Part shown: positions 42,417 through 55,214 of the stretch, one piece after another
Position numbering within the stretch: position 1 is the first letter of the stretch
How the letters are laid out: every line of letters begins with the position of its first letter
NCBI GenBank assembly: GCA_965240325.2
Contig: OZ251224.1
Location: 1,054,001 to 1,118,000 of the forward strand
Source of the DNA: Rebecca billardiae RCC1528
Taxonomy: Eukaryota; Haptophyta
Length of the DNA: 64,000 bases
Direction of reading: 5' to 3'
Position numbers and translations under genes: made by a program
The notes under the pieces: model-generated
Told to the model about the DNA's origin: nothing
Seen by the model: the letters and a program-made list of their open reading frames with translations, nothing else
The model's database searches: none

Positions 42417-43997
42417 TCACAAGTAGAGGCCCTCCGGGTGGCCGCCCTTCTTCTTGTAGAGCACGTTCTCCTTGGCCTTGCGGAACTCGACCTGCGACAC
42501 CTTCATGCGGCGCTCGCGCAGGGCGAGGAGGCCCGCCTCGGTGCAGACCGCCTTGATGTCCGCGCCCGAGAGCTCGTCCTTGGACATGACGAACTCCTCG
42601 AGGTTGACGTCCTCCGCCAGCGTCATCTTGGTCGTGTGGATGCCAAAGATGTGCCGCTTCGTCTTCACGTCTGGCATCGGGAACTCGATCTTGCGGTCGA
42701 TGCGCCCGGGTCGGATCAGCGCGGGATCGAGCGACTCGATCTTGTTCGTCGCGAGGATCACCTTCACGTCCGCGCGCGAGTCGAAGCCATCGAGCTGGTT
42801 CAGCAGCTCGAGCATCGTGCGCTGGATTTCACGCTCGCCACCCGACGTGGCGTCATACCTGCGCGCGAGGCGCACGAGGCGCAAGCGGGGACGCGTGCGC
42901 GCCGCGCGGCGCGGACGCGTCGGCACGCCGCGGCGAAGGCCGCCGACGGCCTCGCGCGCGGGAGGGGGCGCGCGAGCCTGCGCGAGCGCGCACCGCTTCG
43001 TGCCCACCGCGTCGATCTCGTCGATGAAGACGATGCTGGGCGCGTGCTCCTCCGCCACGCGGAAGAGCTCGCGCACGAGCTTGGGCCCGTCGCCGAGGTA
43101 CTTTTGGATGAGCTCCGAGCCGACCACGCGCAGGAAGGTGGCGGCCGTCTGGTTGGCGACCGCCTTGGCGAGCAGGGTCTTCCCCGTGCCCGGCTCGCCG
43201 TACAGGATGACGCCCTTCGGCGGCTTGATCCCCACCTCCTCGTACAACTCGGGGTGCGTCATCGGCAGCTCGACCGCCTCCTGCGCTTCGCACGCGGACG
43301 CGCGGCGCGGCGGCGCTGGTGAGCGCGCGCGTGCCCGCGCGGGTCCCGGCCGGGCCGCGCGGGGCGCGCGGGCAGGGGCGCGCACGCGCGCGGCGCGCAC
43401 CTTTATTTCCTGGATCTGCGACTCGAGCCCGCCGATGTCCGCGTACGACTCGAGCGGCGCCTTGTCCACCTTCATCACGCTCACCATCGGGTCCACGTCG
43501 TCCGCGAGGAGGCCGACGACGGAGAGCACCTTGTTGTGCATCAGGACGGAGCAGCCGGGCTCGATCTGGTCCTTGTCCACGAACGTCATCACGTTCACGT
43601 AGTACTCCGGGCCCACGGAGGACGAGACGATGGCGTGGTTGTCGTCGATCATCTCCTCGAGTGTGCCGACGCCCATCGGCGTGCCGCGCAGGTCGTCCAC
43701 CTTGGAGCGCTCCTCCTGCGTCTTCTCCTCGGCGGGGCGCAGGCGCTCCTGGTTCTGGATGAACTCCTCCTCCATCAGCAGGTAGTCCTTCACGCGCTCG
43801 AGCTTGAGCAGCTTGAGCTTGCACTTGGTGTGCGGCACGACCACGGGCAGCTTCGAGTCCTGGTGGCCGCCGGCCTTCTTCTTCTTCTTCTTGCCGATGC
43901 GCGTCGGGGCGGGCTGCTCATACTTCTTCGCCTTCTTCTCCTTCTCCTTCTGCGCGTCGTTGTTCTGGTTGGGCAGGCCCGACTGATTTTGCCCCAT
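42417..43997 (-). CDS. RPT2: 26S proteasome regulatory ATPase RPT2 (PSMC1/S4)
   Basis: Three exons are inferred: 43997-43401, 43280-42994 and 42858-42417, with introns of 120 and 135 bp, giving 441 residues, almost exactly the size of RPT2 in other eukaryotes. The N-terminus MGQNQSG is the conserved myristoylation site, followed by Lys-rich sequence, a coiled coil and the OB domain ([17 protein letters not shown]). The AAA module has Walker A GEPGTGKT (the plant/algal RPT2 form), Walker [12 protein letters not shown] and the second-region [20 protein letters not shown]. It ends in PEGLYL, with the HbYX motif that inserts into the 20S core to open the gate. Splicing restores QIQEIK-EAVELPM and [13 protein letters not shown] exactly. 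It unfolds substrates at the proteasome base. Confidence 0.97.
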   Translation of the reverse strand: MGQNQSGLPNQNNDAQKEKEKKAKKYEQPAPTRIGKKKKKKAGGHQDSKLPVVVPHTKCKLKLLKLERVKDYLLMEEEFIQNQERLRPAEEKTQEERSKVDDLRGTPMGVGTLEEMIDDNHAIVSSSVGPEYYVNVMTFVDKDQIEPGCSVLMHNKVLSVVGLLADDVDPMVSVMKVDKAPLESYADIGGLESQIQEIKVRAARVRAPARAPRAARPGPARARARSPAPPRRASACEAQEAVELPMTHPELYEEVGIKPPKGVILYGEPGTGKTLLAKAVANQTAATFLRVVGSELIQKYLGDGPKLVRELFRVAEEHAPSIVFIDEIDAVGTKRCALAQARAPPPAREAVGGLRRGVPTRPRRAARTRPRLRLVRLARRYDATSGGEREIQRTMLELLNQLDGFDSRADVKVILATNKIESLDPALIRPGRIDRKIEFPMPDVKTKRHIFGIHTTKMTLAEDVNLEEFVMSKDELSGADIKAVCTEAGLLALRERRMKVSQVEFRKAKENVLYKKKGGHPEGLYL

Positions 43998-44162
43998 GGT
44001 GCAGCGCGGCGGACGCGCGCGCGCCCTTCACCTCAAGCGCCAAGCGGTCGGCCTCCGCTGTCGGCGGCAACAATGGCTGCGCCGCGCACCCGGACCAAGG
44101 AACTGTCCTGCCAAAGGCTTGGCGCGGGCGCCGCGCGCGGCAGGCGGGGCACCCTGCTTTGA
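43998..44162. promoter_or_regulatory. Very short divergent promoter between RPT2 and the Furry-like gene
   Basis: Only 165 bp separate the two opposing start codons. Both genes must initiate within this GC-rich stretch. No TATA-like element is seen. Confidence 0.5.
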
Positions 44163-46704
44163 ATGCCCATGACGACCGCGGCGGCACCCATGGCGAGCCC
44201 CACGCGCGTGGCGACGAGCAGCTTCGAGCGCGTGATCGACGAGCTCGTCGCGGAGTTCGAGACGCGTGCAACCGAGTACCTGCACGAGCTCGCCGTCGAG
44301 CTTCGCGGCGCCGGCGCCGCCAGCGCGCGCGCGCAGCAGCGCTTTGAGCACGCGCTGCAGATGGTGTCGAGCGCAGCCGTCGACATCTCGGCCTCGCCGC
44401 GCGTGCTGCGCGGCATCATCCAGTTCCACGAGCACGGGCTCGAGCTTCACGACGACTACGAGCTCACGGCCGCCCACGTCGTGCTGTGCATCGGCGCGAC
44501 GGCCGCGCTCGCGCCGGCGACAGCGACGGCGGGTGCGACGGCGCTCACGCGCGTGCGCGCCGAGCGCGAGCTGCGCGCGCTGCACACGCTCCTGTTCGCG
44601 CGGCTGGGCACGCTCATCGCCTCGTCGGCGGAGCTGCCGTGGCACCCCGTCGCGCACGCCGGCGCGCGCTCCGAGGCCTCGCTGTGGATCGAGCTCGTGC
44701 GCACTCTCTCCCACTTCCGCATGCGCGGCACCGCGGACGAGGTGCTCCGGCTGATCACGTCGCGCTGCCTCAAGGACGAGGCGGCGCGCGGCGCGGCGCG
44801 CGGCGCGGCGCAACACCACGCGCCGCCGGTCAGCGCGCGCGGCCTCGAGCTCCTCTGCGACGCCGTCGCCGCGCTGCGCCTCGACCCGTACGGCGACGCG
44901 CACCCGCCGCTCGTGCCGGGCGTGCGCGCGGACGGCGCTTCCACGCGCGGCGCGTCGGTCAAGACGATGCTCAACTTCGCCGAGCTGCTGCAGCGCAAGA
45001 AGCTGGGCGCGCTGAAGCACCCGCTCGCCGCCGCCGTCTCGCGCTCGCTCCTCGCGCTCGCCGCCGCCTCCGCCGGCGCGCAGCGCGGCACGCTCGCGGA
45101 CGCGCTCGCGGACGGCAGCTGGATCGGCGCGAGCGACTGGCGGCGCGCAATCAGCCAGCTTGTGGAGAAGAGCTGGGTGTGGCTCGAGAAGAAGAAGAAG
45201 AAGCACGGGGTGGTGGCGGCGCGGCTGCTCGCGTGCGCGCTCGCCGCCGCCGACGCCGAGCTCTTCTGGCGGCACTACGCGCGCGCCCTCGACCGGCTGA
45301 TTGCGGTCGCCGCCGACGCGGACGGTGCGCACGCGCGCGCCGCACTGCACGAGGCGCTGCGCGCGCTGCTCTCGCGCTTCCTGCGGCTGGTCGGGCCCGC
45401 GGCGCCGGAGCGCGTGCGCGCGGAGGTGTTCGCGCAGCTGCAGCGGCTCTGCGTCCACGTCGCCCTGCGCAACCACGCGCCCACCGCCGAGCTGCTCGGC
45501 GTAAAGCCCGCGGGCAAGGAGTCAGCGCTCGCGCCGCCGCCGCTCGCCGAGCGCGCGCCGCCGCCCGAGCCGCCGCCCGCGCTCGGCCTCGGCGGGACGG
45601 CGGCCTCGCCGGTGTTGACGACGCCGACGCGCGCCGAGCGCGGGCGCGGGCACGCCACGCCCGGCTCGACGCCGCCGCCCAGCCGCGCCGACGGCGGCGG
45701 CCCGCACGGCGCGCGCGCGCAGCCGAGCGCGCGCGCGCAGGCGCTCGCGCGCGAGCTGCGCGCGCGCGCGAGCATGCTCGTCGAGGTGGGCGAGGCCCGG
45801 CCGGACTTTTTCGCGCACGCGGTGGCGCTGCCGTGCCTGCACTCGAACCGCACGCCGCTGGACTGCTGCGCCGTGCTGCTCAGCGCGGTCGCGCAGCTGC
45901 TCGACGCCGACGCGCGGCGCGGGCGGCCCGCGCGCGCGGCCGCGGCCGGCGGCGCCGAGCGCGCGCCGCCGCCGTCGCTGCTGCGCGAGCCCGCGCCACT
46001 TGGCGTTGAGCAGCCGGCGAGTGGCGCGGTGGCGGAGGCCGCGGGGCCGGCGGGGCCGAGCGAGACGCCCGCCACGCGCGCCTCCGCCGCGCTCCGCGCC
46101 TGGCTCCCCGGCATCAGCACCGCGCTCGGGCTGCTGTGGCTGCGGCTCGGCCTCCCCGCAGACGGCGACGGTCACGGCGCGGCCGGCGCGCCGCCGCTGC
46201 TGCCGCCCAGCGTCGCGCTCACCGTCGTCGCGGGCGCGATGAGCGAGGGCGCGCCGCCGTCGCCGCGCTTCACGCTGGTGCTCGGCGGCACGCCCGCCTC
46301 GCACCGCGCGCCGCCGCCCTCCGCCGCGCCGGGCGTGCCCCCTGGCTCGGTGGAGGCGCAGCTGCTGTGCGCGCTCGTGCAGCTGTGCGGCCAGTGCTGG
46401 GCGGACGGCGTGGCGCGCAGCCTCGTGTGCCGCCTGCTGTGCGAGGCGGCGCTGTGCGAGCACGCCGCGCTGGCGCGCGCGGGCGCGGGCGCGCTGCGCG
46501 CGCGCCTCCGCGCGCCCGCCGCCGAGGCGGGCGGCGAGAGCGTGAGCGCCGCCATCGTGCTTGCACTCGCCGCGCTCGCTTCGGGCGCGGACGCGGACTG
46601 CGCGGACGACACGCGCGGCGCGGAGCGGCACGCGCGCGTGGTGTGCTGCCTGGCGCAGACGCTCGAGACGTGCGCGGCGCACGCGACGCCGCTCTTGCCG
46701 CGCG

Positions 46705-46736
<32 letters not shown>

Positions 46737-48259
46737 GCCCTCGCCGCCGTCGACGACGTGGGCGGCACGCGCGCCGCCGCCACCGCCGCGCTCCGCGCGC
46801 TGCTCCGGCTCGCTCGCGCGCACGCCGCGCCGCCCGGCGGCGGCGGCGGCGGCGGCGTGGCGGAGGGCGCGGGCGCGGAGGAGGCCGAGTGGGCGGATGA
46901 GAACTCGGCGGCGGCGCTCAACGCCGGCCCGCGTGTCGCCGCCCACGCGCTCGGGCTCGGGCTCTCGAGCGGCGCCAAGCCCGCGCCGCGCGAGGCGGCG
47001 GTGGGAGCCGCGCGGCCGCGCAGCGCGCTCGAGCTGTGTGCAGCCCCGCTGCTCGCGGCGCACGCGGCGGCGGAGCAGGCCGGGCACGCGGGCGTCGGCC
47101 GCGCGCACGCGGTGGCGCTCGCGCTCGCGCGCGCGTGCTCCCGGCTGCAGCGCCGCGCCGAGTCTGAAGGCGCAGAGCTGGGCGCCGCACCGGGCGGCGC
47201 GCCGGGCGCGCCGCATGGCGACGGCGGCGGCGCGGACGACGGCGCCGCGGCCGCGCACGAGCTGGGGGCCGAGGTGGCGCTGGCGCGCGAGTACTGCCGG
47301 CTGGCGAGCGCGCGGCTGGGCCGGCTGAGCCGCGGGCGCGCATTCGCCGAGATGGAGCCGGCCGCCGCCCACGCCGCGCCGGACGGCTCCGCCGCGGCCG
47401 AGGCGGCGGCGGCGGCGCTCGCCTCGCGCCGCGCCTCTCTGCTCGAGCGATGGGCTGGACGCGCCGAGGCGGTGTGCGCTCTCGGCCGCGTCGCGAGCGC
47501 GCTCGGCGGCGCGGAGGAGGAGGAGATGTGCGCCGCCGTGCGCAAGCTCCTGCTGCTCAGCTCGCGCCAGCCCGACACGCCGCTCTCGCCCCCGCCGCAC
47601 GCACCGCACCCGGCGCCGCCGCTGAGCGCGAGGCCGACCGCGCGCGCGCACGCGGGCGGCGCGCGCGCCGACGGCGCCGACGGCGCCGACGGCGTCAAGT
47701 CGCAGGCGCTCTGCCGGCGCGCGCGCGCGCTCGGCGCGCTGGGCTGCCTGCCCGCGTGCGCGCCGACCGCGCGCCTCGCGCTGCACGAGCTGCTCGCGCT
47801 GCTCGCCTCGTCCTCGAGCGGCCCGGCCACGCTGCCGGCTTCGGTCGCGGCGGTCGTCGCGCCCGCCGCCGCCGCGGGCCGCGGCGTCGGCGCCCTACTC
47901 ACGGCGGAGTGGGCGTTGGCCGGCAGCGCGCGCGGCGCGCGCCCGGCCGCGGGCCGGGCGCTCGAGGCGCTGGCGGTGCAGCGCGCCGCGCTCTGCCGGC
48001 TGGCCGAGGCGGTGGCGCACACGGTGTGCGCACTCGCGCTCGACGACGGCGGCGCGCCGCGCGAGGCGGGCGCGCCGCTCGGCGGGCCTGAGACTCGGGG
48101 GGTGGCACCGGCGGCGGTGGCGGCGGAGGAGGCGCCGTGGGCGCGCTCGCCGCTCGCGCGCGCGGTGTGCGCGCACGAGGACCTCGCCCTGCTCGCCGTG
48201 CGCGCGGCGGACGGCTGCATCCGCGTGCTGCGAGAACACGAGGCTGCGGCGCGCGCGGA

Positions 48260-48293
<34 letters not shown>

Positions 48294-50053
48294 GCCAGGG
48301 GCGGAGCGCCCGCCGAGCAGGGCGGCGCGGCCGCGCGCGAGCTGGGCAACTCGGCGCGCGCGGCGCTGTGCCGCGCGGTGCTCAGCCTGTGCGGCGCCGC
48401 GCTCGCCCCGCTCCTGCGCGCGTGCCGAGCCTTCGAGGCGCTGGGCGGCGCCGCGCGCCCGGCCGGCGCGTCGGCGGCGGACGCGTGGGCGGTCGCACCC
48501 GCCGCGCGCGACGCTGAGGCGCGGCGCGAGCTGGGCTGGCTGCTGGCGGAGCAATGGCCGCTGTTCTGGCTGGAGTGCACCGCGGGCGTGCGCGCGGCCG
48601 AGCACGGCGCGGCCGTGCCCGCCGGGACGGCGCCGCCCGCCGCGGCGCCGCACGGCGCGGAGGGCACTCACGCCGACACAGACGGCGCGGCCGAGCTGTG
48701 CGCAGGCTCGCCGTCGTGGCTGTGCGCGCCCACGCGCGCGCACGCGCTCGCGCACGCAACGCGCGCGATGAGCGCCCTCCTCGCCGAGGCGTCGTACTGG
48801 CCGTGGCCCGCCGCCGCGCGCGAGCACTCGGAGCCGATGCGGGTCGCTCTGGCGCTGTGCGGTGCGCGCACGGCGCGCGGCGCGCCCGAGCTGAGCGCGG
48901 CGGGCTCAGAGCTGCTTGCTGCGCTCGCCGCCGCGGCGCCCGTCCGCTTCGTCGAGCTGCTCAGCGAGCGCGCGTACGGCGAGGACGGCAGCGTCGCGGC
49001 CGCGTCGTACGCGGCGCTCGCGCGCGCGGTGCTCCGAGCGCTGAGGCACGTGCGCGCGCGCGCGGGGCCGCCCGAGCTCGGCTCGCCGCCCGCGCGCGCG
49101 CGACACAAGCTGCCCGCGCGGCGCAGCGTCGCGGGCGGCGCGAGCGCCGACGCGGCGGCCGGCGCGGCCGACGCCGGCGGCTCGCCCGCCCTCGGCGGCG
49201 GCGGCGGCGCGCGGTGCGGCGCGTGTGAGGACGAGGGCGCGGCCGAGCGCGGCGCGCGCTGGCGCCTCGTGCTGCTGCACGCGTCCGTGTGGGCGCTGGC
49301 GGACGGCGCGCACGCGACGCGCGCGCTCGCGGCGCGCGTGCTCGCGCACGCGACGCACGCGCCCGGCGCGGGCGGCACGCCGTCCTCGGAGGCGGAGCGC
49401 CGCGCGCTCTCGCTCGGCGTGGACACGGCGTGCGCGGACGCGCACGCGCGCGCGCAGCGCAGCGCCGTCGTGCTGCTCGTGAGGTCCGAGCCCGCGCTGG
49501 CGGACGCGCTCGCCGTCGAGGGGCTGAGGCGCGCGGCGCAGATGCCGCCGCGCGCGCAGCTCGCGAGGCGGCGCGACGCGATGCTGGACTCGGGGCAGCA
49601 CCCGCACGCCGCGCACGCCGGCGGGGCGGGCGCGCGCGGCGGCGCGCACGCGCCGCACGCCGCGGCCGCGGCCGCGGCCGAGGCGGCCGCGGCCGCGGGC
49701 TGCGGCTTTGCGCGCGTCGCGATCGAGGCGGCGGCGGCGGCGGCGGCGGCGGCGACGCCGCCCGGCCCGCCGAGCGCCGCGCTGCTCGGCGCGCTCGCGC
49801 TGCTGCCCGCGCGCGCGCTGCGCGCCTCCGGCCCGCAGCTCGCCGCGAGCGTGACGACGCGCGCGGGCGCCGCCTGGCACTCGCTGGGTGTGCGCGTGCG
49901 CTCGCACCCGCCCGCACTCGCCGCCCTCGCCCTGGCTGCGCTCTCGGCGCCGTGGCCGCGCGCGGCGCGCGGCGAGGCGGAGGGCGACGGTGGCGCGATG
50001 GAGATGGAGGGAGGCGCCGAGCTCACGTCCGGCGACTGCACCACCGACGACGA

Positions 50054-50087
<34 letters not shown>

Positions 50088-53000
50088 CGCGCGCGCCGCC
50101 CGAGCGGCGAGGCCGCGCGCCCACCGACGAGCGCGCGCGCCGCCCGCTCCGAAGGCGGCGCGCCGCGCGGCCTGGCGCACGGCGCGTGGCTCTCCGCCGC
50201 GGTGGCCGTGGCGCGCGCGGACGCGGGCGTGAGCGCGGACGCGCTCTGGGCGGCGCTCGCGCTCGGCGCGCACGCACCGCCTGCCCACGCGGCCGACGGC
50301 GCGCACGGCGGCGGCGCGGAGGCGCGCATCGCGTGCACGCTCGACGCGCTGCGCGCCGCGGACGCGGAGCGCCTCGCCGCGCGCGCGCACGGCGGCGCGG
50401 AGAGCGCGGGCGCGGCGATGGCGGCGGCCGTGGCGGAGGAGTGCGAGTGCTCGGCGCGTGCGCGCGAGGTGGGCGCCGCGCAGGCGGCCGTCCTGAGCGC
50501 GCCGCCGCTCGACGACTCCACGATGCAAGCGGTTGCGCACCTCGCGCGGCACGCGGGCGGCGCGCGCCGTGAGGGCACGCCGGGAGGCACACCGCGCGGC
50601 GCGCGCCTCGCGCGCGCGGACGCGATGCCGCCGCTCGCCGCCGCGGAGGCGGACCTGGGCGTGGGCGTCGAGCGCCTCCAGCTGGGATCCGAACGCGTTC
50701 ACGCTGCGGCGTCGGAGGCGGCGTCGGAGGCGGCGCTGGAGCTGTGGGCGTGTGCGGCCGAGGCGGCGCCCGCGCCGCCCGCGCTCGCGCCCGCGCCTGA
50801 CGGCGCAGCGCCCGGCGGAGCGGCAGCGCTCGAGCCTGCCGCCGAGACGGCGCGCGATGCTGGCCTGTCCGACGCGGCGTCCGCGCCCACGCCCGCCGCG
50901 GAGTCCGAGGAGCCGCCCTTCCCGCCGCCATCGCACGACCCGCCGCCGCCGCCGCCGCCGCACGCCCTCGGCACGCCGCCGCCACACTCGCCGCCGCCGC
51001 ACTCGCAATCGCAATCGCACTCGCAGTCGCAGTCGCAGTCGCCGCAGCCGCTGCTCTCGAGTGCGCTCGCGCACGTGACCACCTCGCGCCCGAGCGGGCG
51101 CAAGCGACAGCAAGCCGCGTCGTTCGCCTCGGCGGAGGCGGCGGTCGCCGCGGCGCGCAAGGCCGCGGAGGCGCGTCGCGCTTCGCCGCGCAGCAGCAGC
51201 AGCGCGACCGGTTCGGCCGAGCGGCGGCGCACGCCGCCGCCGTCCGCAGGGCGCGCCTCCGCGCTCACGCCGGATGCGTCGGCGCCGCTCGGCACGCCGC
51301 CGGCCTCTGTGCGGCCGCCGAGCGCGTCGCGCTCGAACCCCGCCGCGGCGGGGCACGCCCTCGGCACACCGCCCGTGCCGCGCTCGACGCCGGACGCGGC
51401 CGCCGCCGCCGCCGCCGCGGCCTCGGCGCCTGGCGACAGCGCTGAGGCGCGGACGGCGATGGGCGCGCGTGGCCGCAAGAGCTTCGGCGCGGCGCGGCGG
51501 CGCTCGCTGGAGACCGCCCTGCGCGCGCGCGCGGCGATGACGCCGCACGCCGCGGGCCCGGCCGCGCCGCCCCTCGCCACGGCGCGCTGGCTGCTGCCCG
51601 CGCCGATCGCCGCGCCGAGCGTGCCGGTCGTCTCGGCAGACACGCCGCTGCCGAGCAGGGCGCGCGCCCTGCGCGGCCTTGTGGGGGTTGTGAGTGCCGG
51701 CGGCGTGGGCTGGGCGGCGGCGAGGCCGGAGCTGGTGGCGCGCGCGCTGTGGGCGGCGCTCGAGCGCGCGCTCAGCGCGCGCTCCGCCGGCCACCGCGAG
51801 GACGCCGCCGCGTGCGCGGCCGAGGTGGCGGCCGCGCTCGCGCCGCTGGTCGGCGCGCCGGGCGCGCCCGCGGCGCACGCGGCTGCGGACGCGCACGCGC
51901 AGCTTGACGCCGCACGCGTGCGCGCGCGCGCGCGCGTGCTCGAGGCGGCGCGCGCGCACCGCGCGGCGCGTGCGGCGGAGGCGGGCACCGCCCCGCCCGC
52001 GCCCGAGCCGCTCGGCTGCGCGCACTGCGACGGCGGCGCCGCCCCCGACGAGGCGGCGGCGAGCGCTGCGCTGGCCGAGCTCCTCGACGCGTGCGCGGCC
52101 GTGCCGCGCGACGCGCTCGCCGAGGCGCTGGAGCACACGGCGGCGCAGGCGTGCTTCGCGGACGCGCTGAGCGCCGCGGACGGCGCGGCGGCACTCGACA
52201 CGCCCGAGACAGTCGCCGAGCCGCTCCACGCCGCCGCGCACGCCGAGGGCGCGGTGGCGCGCGCGGACGCGCGCTCGCGAGCGCACCACCTGCTGCTGCG
52301 CGCCGCCATGCGCGCTCGGCGCTCGGCCGAGGGCGCGGACGTGGGGCCTGGCGGAGCGGCGGAGGCGGCGGGCGCGGACGTCGTGGCGCTGCGACACGCG
52401 TTGCGCCGCGCCGCGCGCGTGCGCGCGCTCGTCGGCGCGGCGTGCGCGCTCGCGTGCCGCGCCGCGCCGCGCGCCGACGGCGCGCGCGGCGCGTGCGCGC
52501 GCTGGTGCGAGCTCGCGCTCGACACGGCGGCCGTGGCGCTGCGCGCCGGCGCCGGCGCGCCGTCGGCCGCGGTGCGTGACGCTCGGCTGCGCGCGGCCGC
52601 GTGCGCAGCCGAGCGCCGCGCGCGCGCGGACGCCGCGCGCACGTGCGCCGTGCTGCTGCACGCGCCGAGCGCGCGCACGGTGCGCGCGGCGTGCGACACC
52701 CTGGGCGCGGCGGTGCGGTGCGCGCTCCGCGCGCGCTGCGGCGCCGCCGCGGCGGCGGCGGAGGCGGAGGCGGAGGCGGAGGCTGAGCCCGCGCTGGCGT
52801 GGCTCCGAGCGCACGCGCGGCCCGTGCTCTGCCTCCTGCTGCGCGCGCACGCGCACGACGCGAGCTGCGCCGCGGCCGCGCGCGCGCTCGACGCGGCCTG
52901 GGCCGTGCTGCCGCCGCAGCTGCGCGCCGCGCCGCACGTGCACGCTGCCCTGCTGGCCGCGCGCGCGGGCTGCGGGCCGGCGGGCTCGGCGCACGGCGCG

Positions 53001-53708
53001 GGCGCGCCGTGCGGCGGCTGCGCACCCGAGCTCGCGGCGGGCGGCACGGGCGCGCTTGGCTGGCGCCCTTCGCCCGCGCTGCGCGCCTTCATCGAGCGCT
53101 GCGCCGCGGCGGTGCGCGCGGAGGCGGAGCGCGCGGCCGCGGGTGGCTTCATGCCTGCGCCTGCGGCCGACGCGCACGGCAGCGGGCTGGCGGCGCGCAT
53201 GCGCGCGCTCGAGCTGCTGGCGGGGCGGCATCACGCCGCCGAGCGCCTCGGCATGGGCGTCGACGGCACGATGGCCGGCTCCGACGCGCGCGAGTGGGCG
53301 CGCGCGCTCGTGATCGTCGGCGGCACCGAGGGCGTGGACGGCGCGCTCGCGCTCGCCGCGCGACTCGTGCGCCGCGTGCGCGCGCGCGCGGCCGCGCCGC
53401 CGGATGGCGGCGGCCCTGCGGCGCTGCTGTGCGAGCAGCTGCTCGGGCTGTGCGCCCACGCGCTCGCGAGCGTCGGCGAGGCGGAGGTGCGCGAGCAAAT
53501 CGCGCTGCGCGACCAGGGGCGTGAGCCGGCGGCGCAGCACGCGCACGGCGCACTCGCGCTGTGGCACACGATCCGCGCGCTGCCAGAGATGCCGTGCACG
53601 GCAGCGGACGGCGTCGGGCCGTGCGACGAGGCGGTGAGCGCGCTGCTGCCGGTGCTCATGGTCAGGCTGTCGATGGGCCTTGCGCCACCGCCGCCCGTCG
53701 GTAGCTGA
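44163..53708 (+). CDS. Furry-like (FRY/Mor2/Tao3) giant scaffold protein
   Basis: A single uninterrupted frame of 9,546 bp encodes about 3,181 residues, close to the ~3,000 of Furry proteins. The N-terminal ~450 residues match the pattern of the Furry cell-morphogenesis domain: SFERVIDELVAEFETRATEY, then YELTAAHVVLCIGA, then TMLNFAELLQRKKLGALKHP, then QLVEKSWVWLEKKKKKHGVV and helical repeats ending LRALLSRFLRLVG. The rest is Ala-rich HEAT-like helices broken by Gly/Pro/Ser linkers, for example an SQSQ run near 51002-51040 and a Glu/Ala run near 52758-52787. Furry scaffolds NDR-family kinases with MOB in cell polarity and growth. The family call rests on order and spacing of N-terminal segments, so it is moderate. 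The start could be Met at 44163, 44169 or 44190. Absence of introns contrasts with its neighbours; in-frame introns may be hidden. Confidence 0.7.
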
Positions 53709-55214
53709 CGGGCCGGAATGAGCAGTAGTGAATGAATGATGCAGTGATGACGACGGTGCCATGTCGTCTGCCGGCCAGTGGCAGTGAATAGTGATGCTTA
53801 TTCATTGCTGCGATTATTACTATTCGAGTTTCGTTCGACGTGATGAGCCCGTAGTGGCGGCCCCGCGGCACGTCGTTGGCGCATCCTCTCACTAAGACGC
53901 TGAGCTGTTGCGAAAGTCGTTGCCAAGACATGCTGCTGCTACTTGCCGGGGTGTTTTACCCCAGTGACTCAGGGTCTTTACTCAGCCACACGCGTGCGCC
54001 GAGCCGCGGCGTGCTGAACCGCTGAACCACAGCAGCAACAGGCCCGCTGCCTTGGCTGCGTCGCGCCCGTGCCATGTGGCGACCCAGGCTAGTTGATAGA
54101 TAGATTAGACAGATGGTCTGCAATCGAAACCAGCCCTACACGCTCCGCCGCCACCACCTTGCTGTCGAGCTTGAGATGCTTCAGGTAAATCTGGTTGCGT
54201 GCGCTCCGGCATGCAGCCTGCCGCCTGCATCCTCGGCGTAGACTTCGACACCATGCGTGCCACGCGCACCCATGCCACGCGGGAAGGCGTGCACACGCGT
54301 CCTCGCGCATCTGGTACTCCAGCAGGCTGCAGCCTTGCCCAAGATGTGAGAAAAAGCCTGCCAGGGCCTCGCCGCGCGAGCGCGAGTGCGGGAGCGCGGA
54401 GAGTTCATGGACATGGGAGACGACCCCTGGTGCCTTGTTGGGGGACGCAACTCCTCCTCACGGCTGCGAGCAGCGACACCGGATCTAGATCGCCATACTC
54501 ATCACTCCTCGCTGAGTGCAGCGTGACCCTCGGAGGCGTGCGTCTCGGCTTCCGCGGAGCCTTTTGCGTCGGACCCCAACGTGAACGGGCGCATCAGGAT
54601 AACACCGATCCAAAGAAACACCGATCCCACGCGGGGCGGACGCTGGGATGCTCAGTACCGCTAATTAAACAACGCAGCATGTTCTCCATGTCCGCCTGAA
54701 GATTCCTTCGGCCGCGCTGAGACGCAATTACCGACGCTGTATGATAGGTGGTAGTACTCATTAGTGAGTACACCAAAGCTAGACATGGAACTTTTCGTCA
54801 TCAATTTCAATGCGATTTTCAAACCCAGCATAGTGATTACCATTCAGACACTTTACCGACCGGCGAACGGTTTGAACCCCGAACGGCGAGATGCCGAGAT
54901 TCAGCCAGAACTCTGACAAATGATAGCTCATTCATATTCCAAATCATACAAGCAGTCAAGCACATCTTACCTATCGTGGTAGTGATGACGACGAGATGTC
55001 ATCTTGCTGCGCGAATTCAACTTTCTGTTCATGAGAAGACCCGTTTTGTGTGACGGTGAAAGTAAAAGTCTTGCATGATCCGAGTAGTTCTGACCTATGC
55101 GGTTGCTGTGATTTCCGCCGATCGAAAACATTACGAACTGTACCCCCATAGTGAGACGACGGTACGCGTACATTTCACCCACGCACACACCCACCCCCGG
55201 CCCCCGCCGCCGGG
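53709..55214. other. Intergenic region of 1.5 kb
   Basis: No gene is convincingly supported. A minus-strand stretch near 54089-54310 encodes RNQIYLKHLKLDSKVVAAER, and another near 54240-54350 encodes a coding-like fragment, but they do not join into a recognisable protein. A TTTGAACCCCGAA motif near 54869 is only vaguely tRNA-like. The segment 54700-55170 is AT-rich. Confidence 0.4.

Noticed and set aside
42417-43997. Loss of the usual proline in the RPT2 Walker A (GEPGTGKT instead of GPPGTGKT)
   Set aside because: Not a defect: plant and algal RPT2 proteins characteristically carry GEPGTGKT, and the rest of the AAA module is intact.
48906-53762. A 1,618-codon open frame on the minus strand opposite the Furry-like gene
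   Set aside because: It is Arg/Ala-rich shadow sequence with no domain structure. The plus frame has helical-repeat character and recognisable Furry motifs.
54089-54450. Minus-strand coding-like fragments (RNQIYLKHLKLDSKVVAAER and a preceding EVYAEDAGGRLHAG stretch)
   Set aside because: They look natural, but no acceptable donor/acceptor pair joins them in frame, no start is evident and no family is recognised. They were kept only as a remark on the intergenic region.
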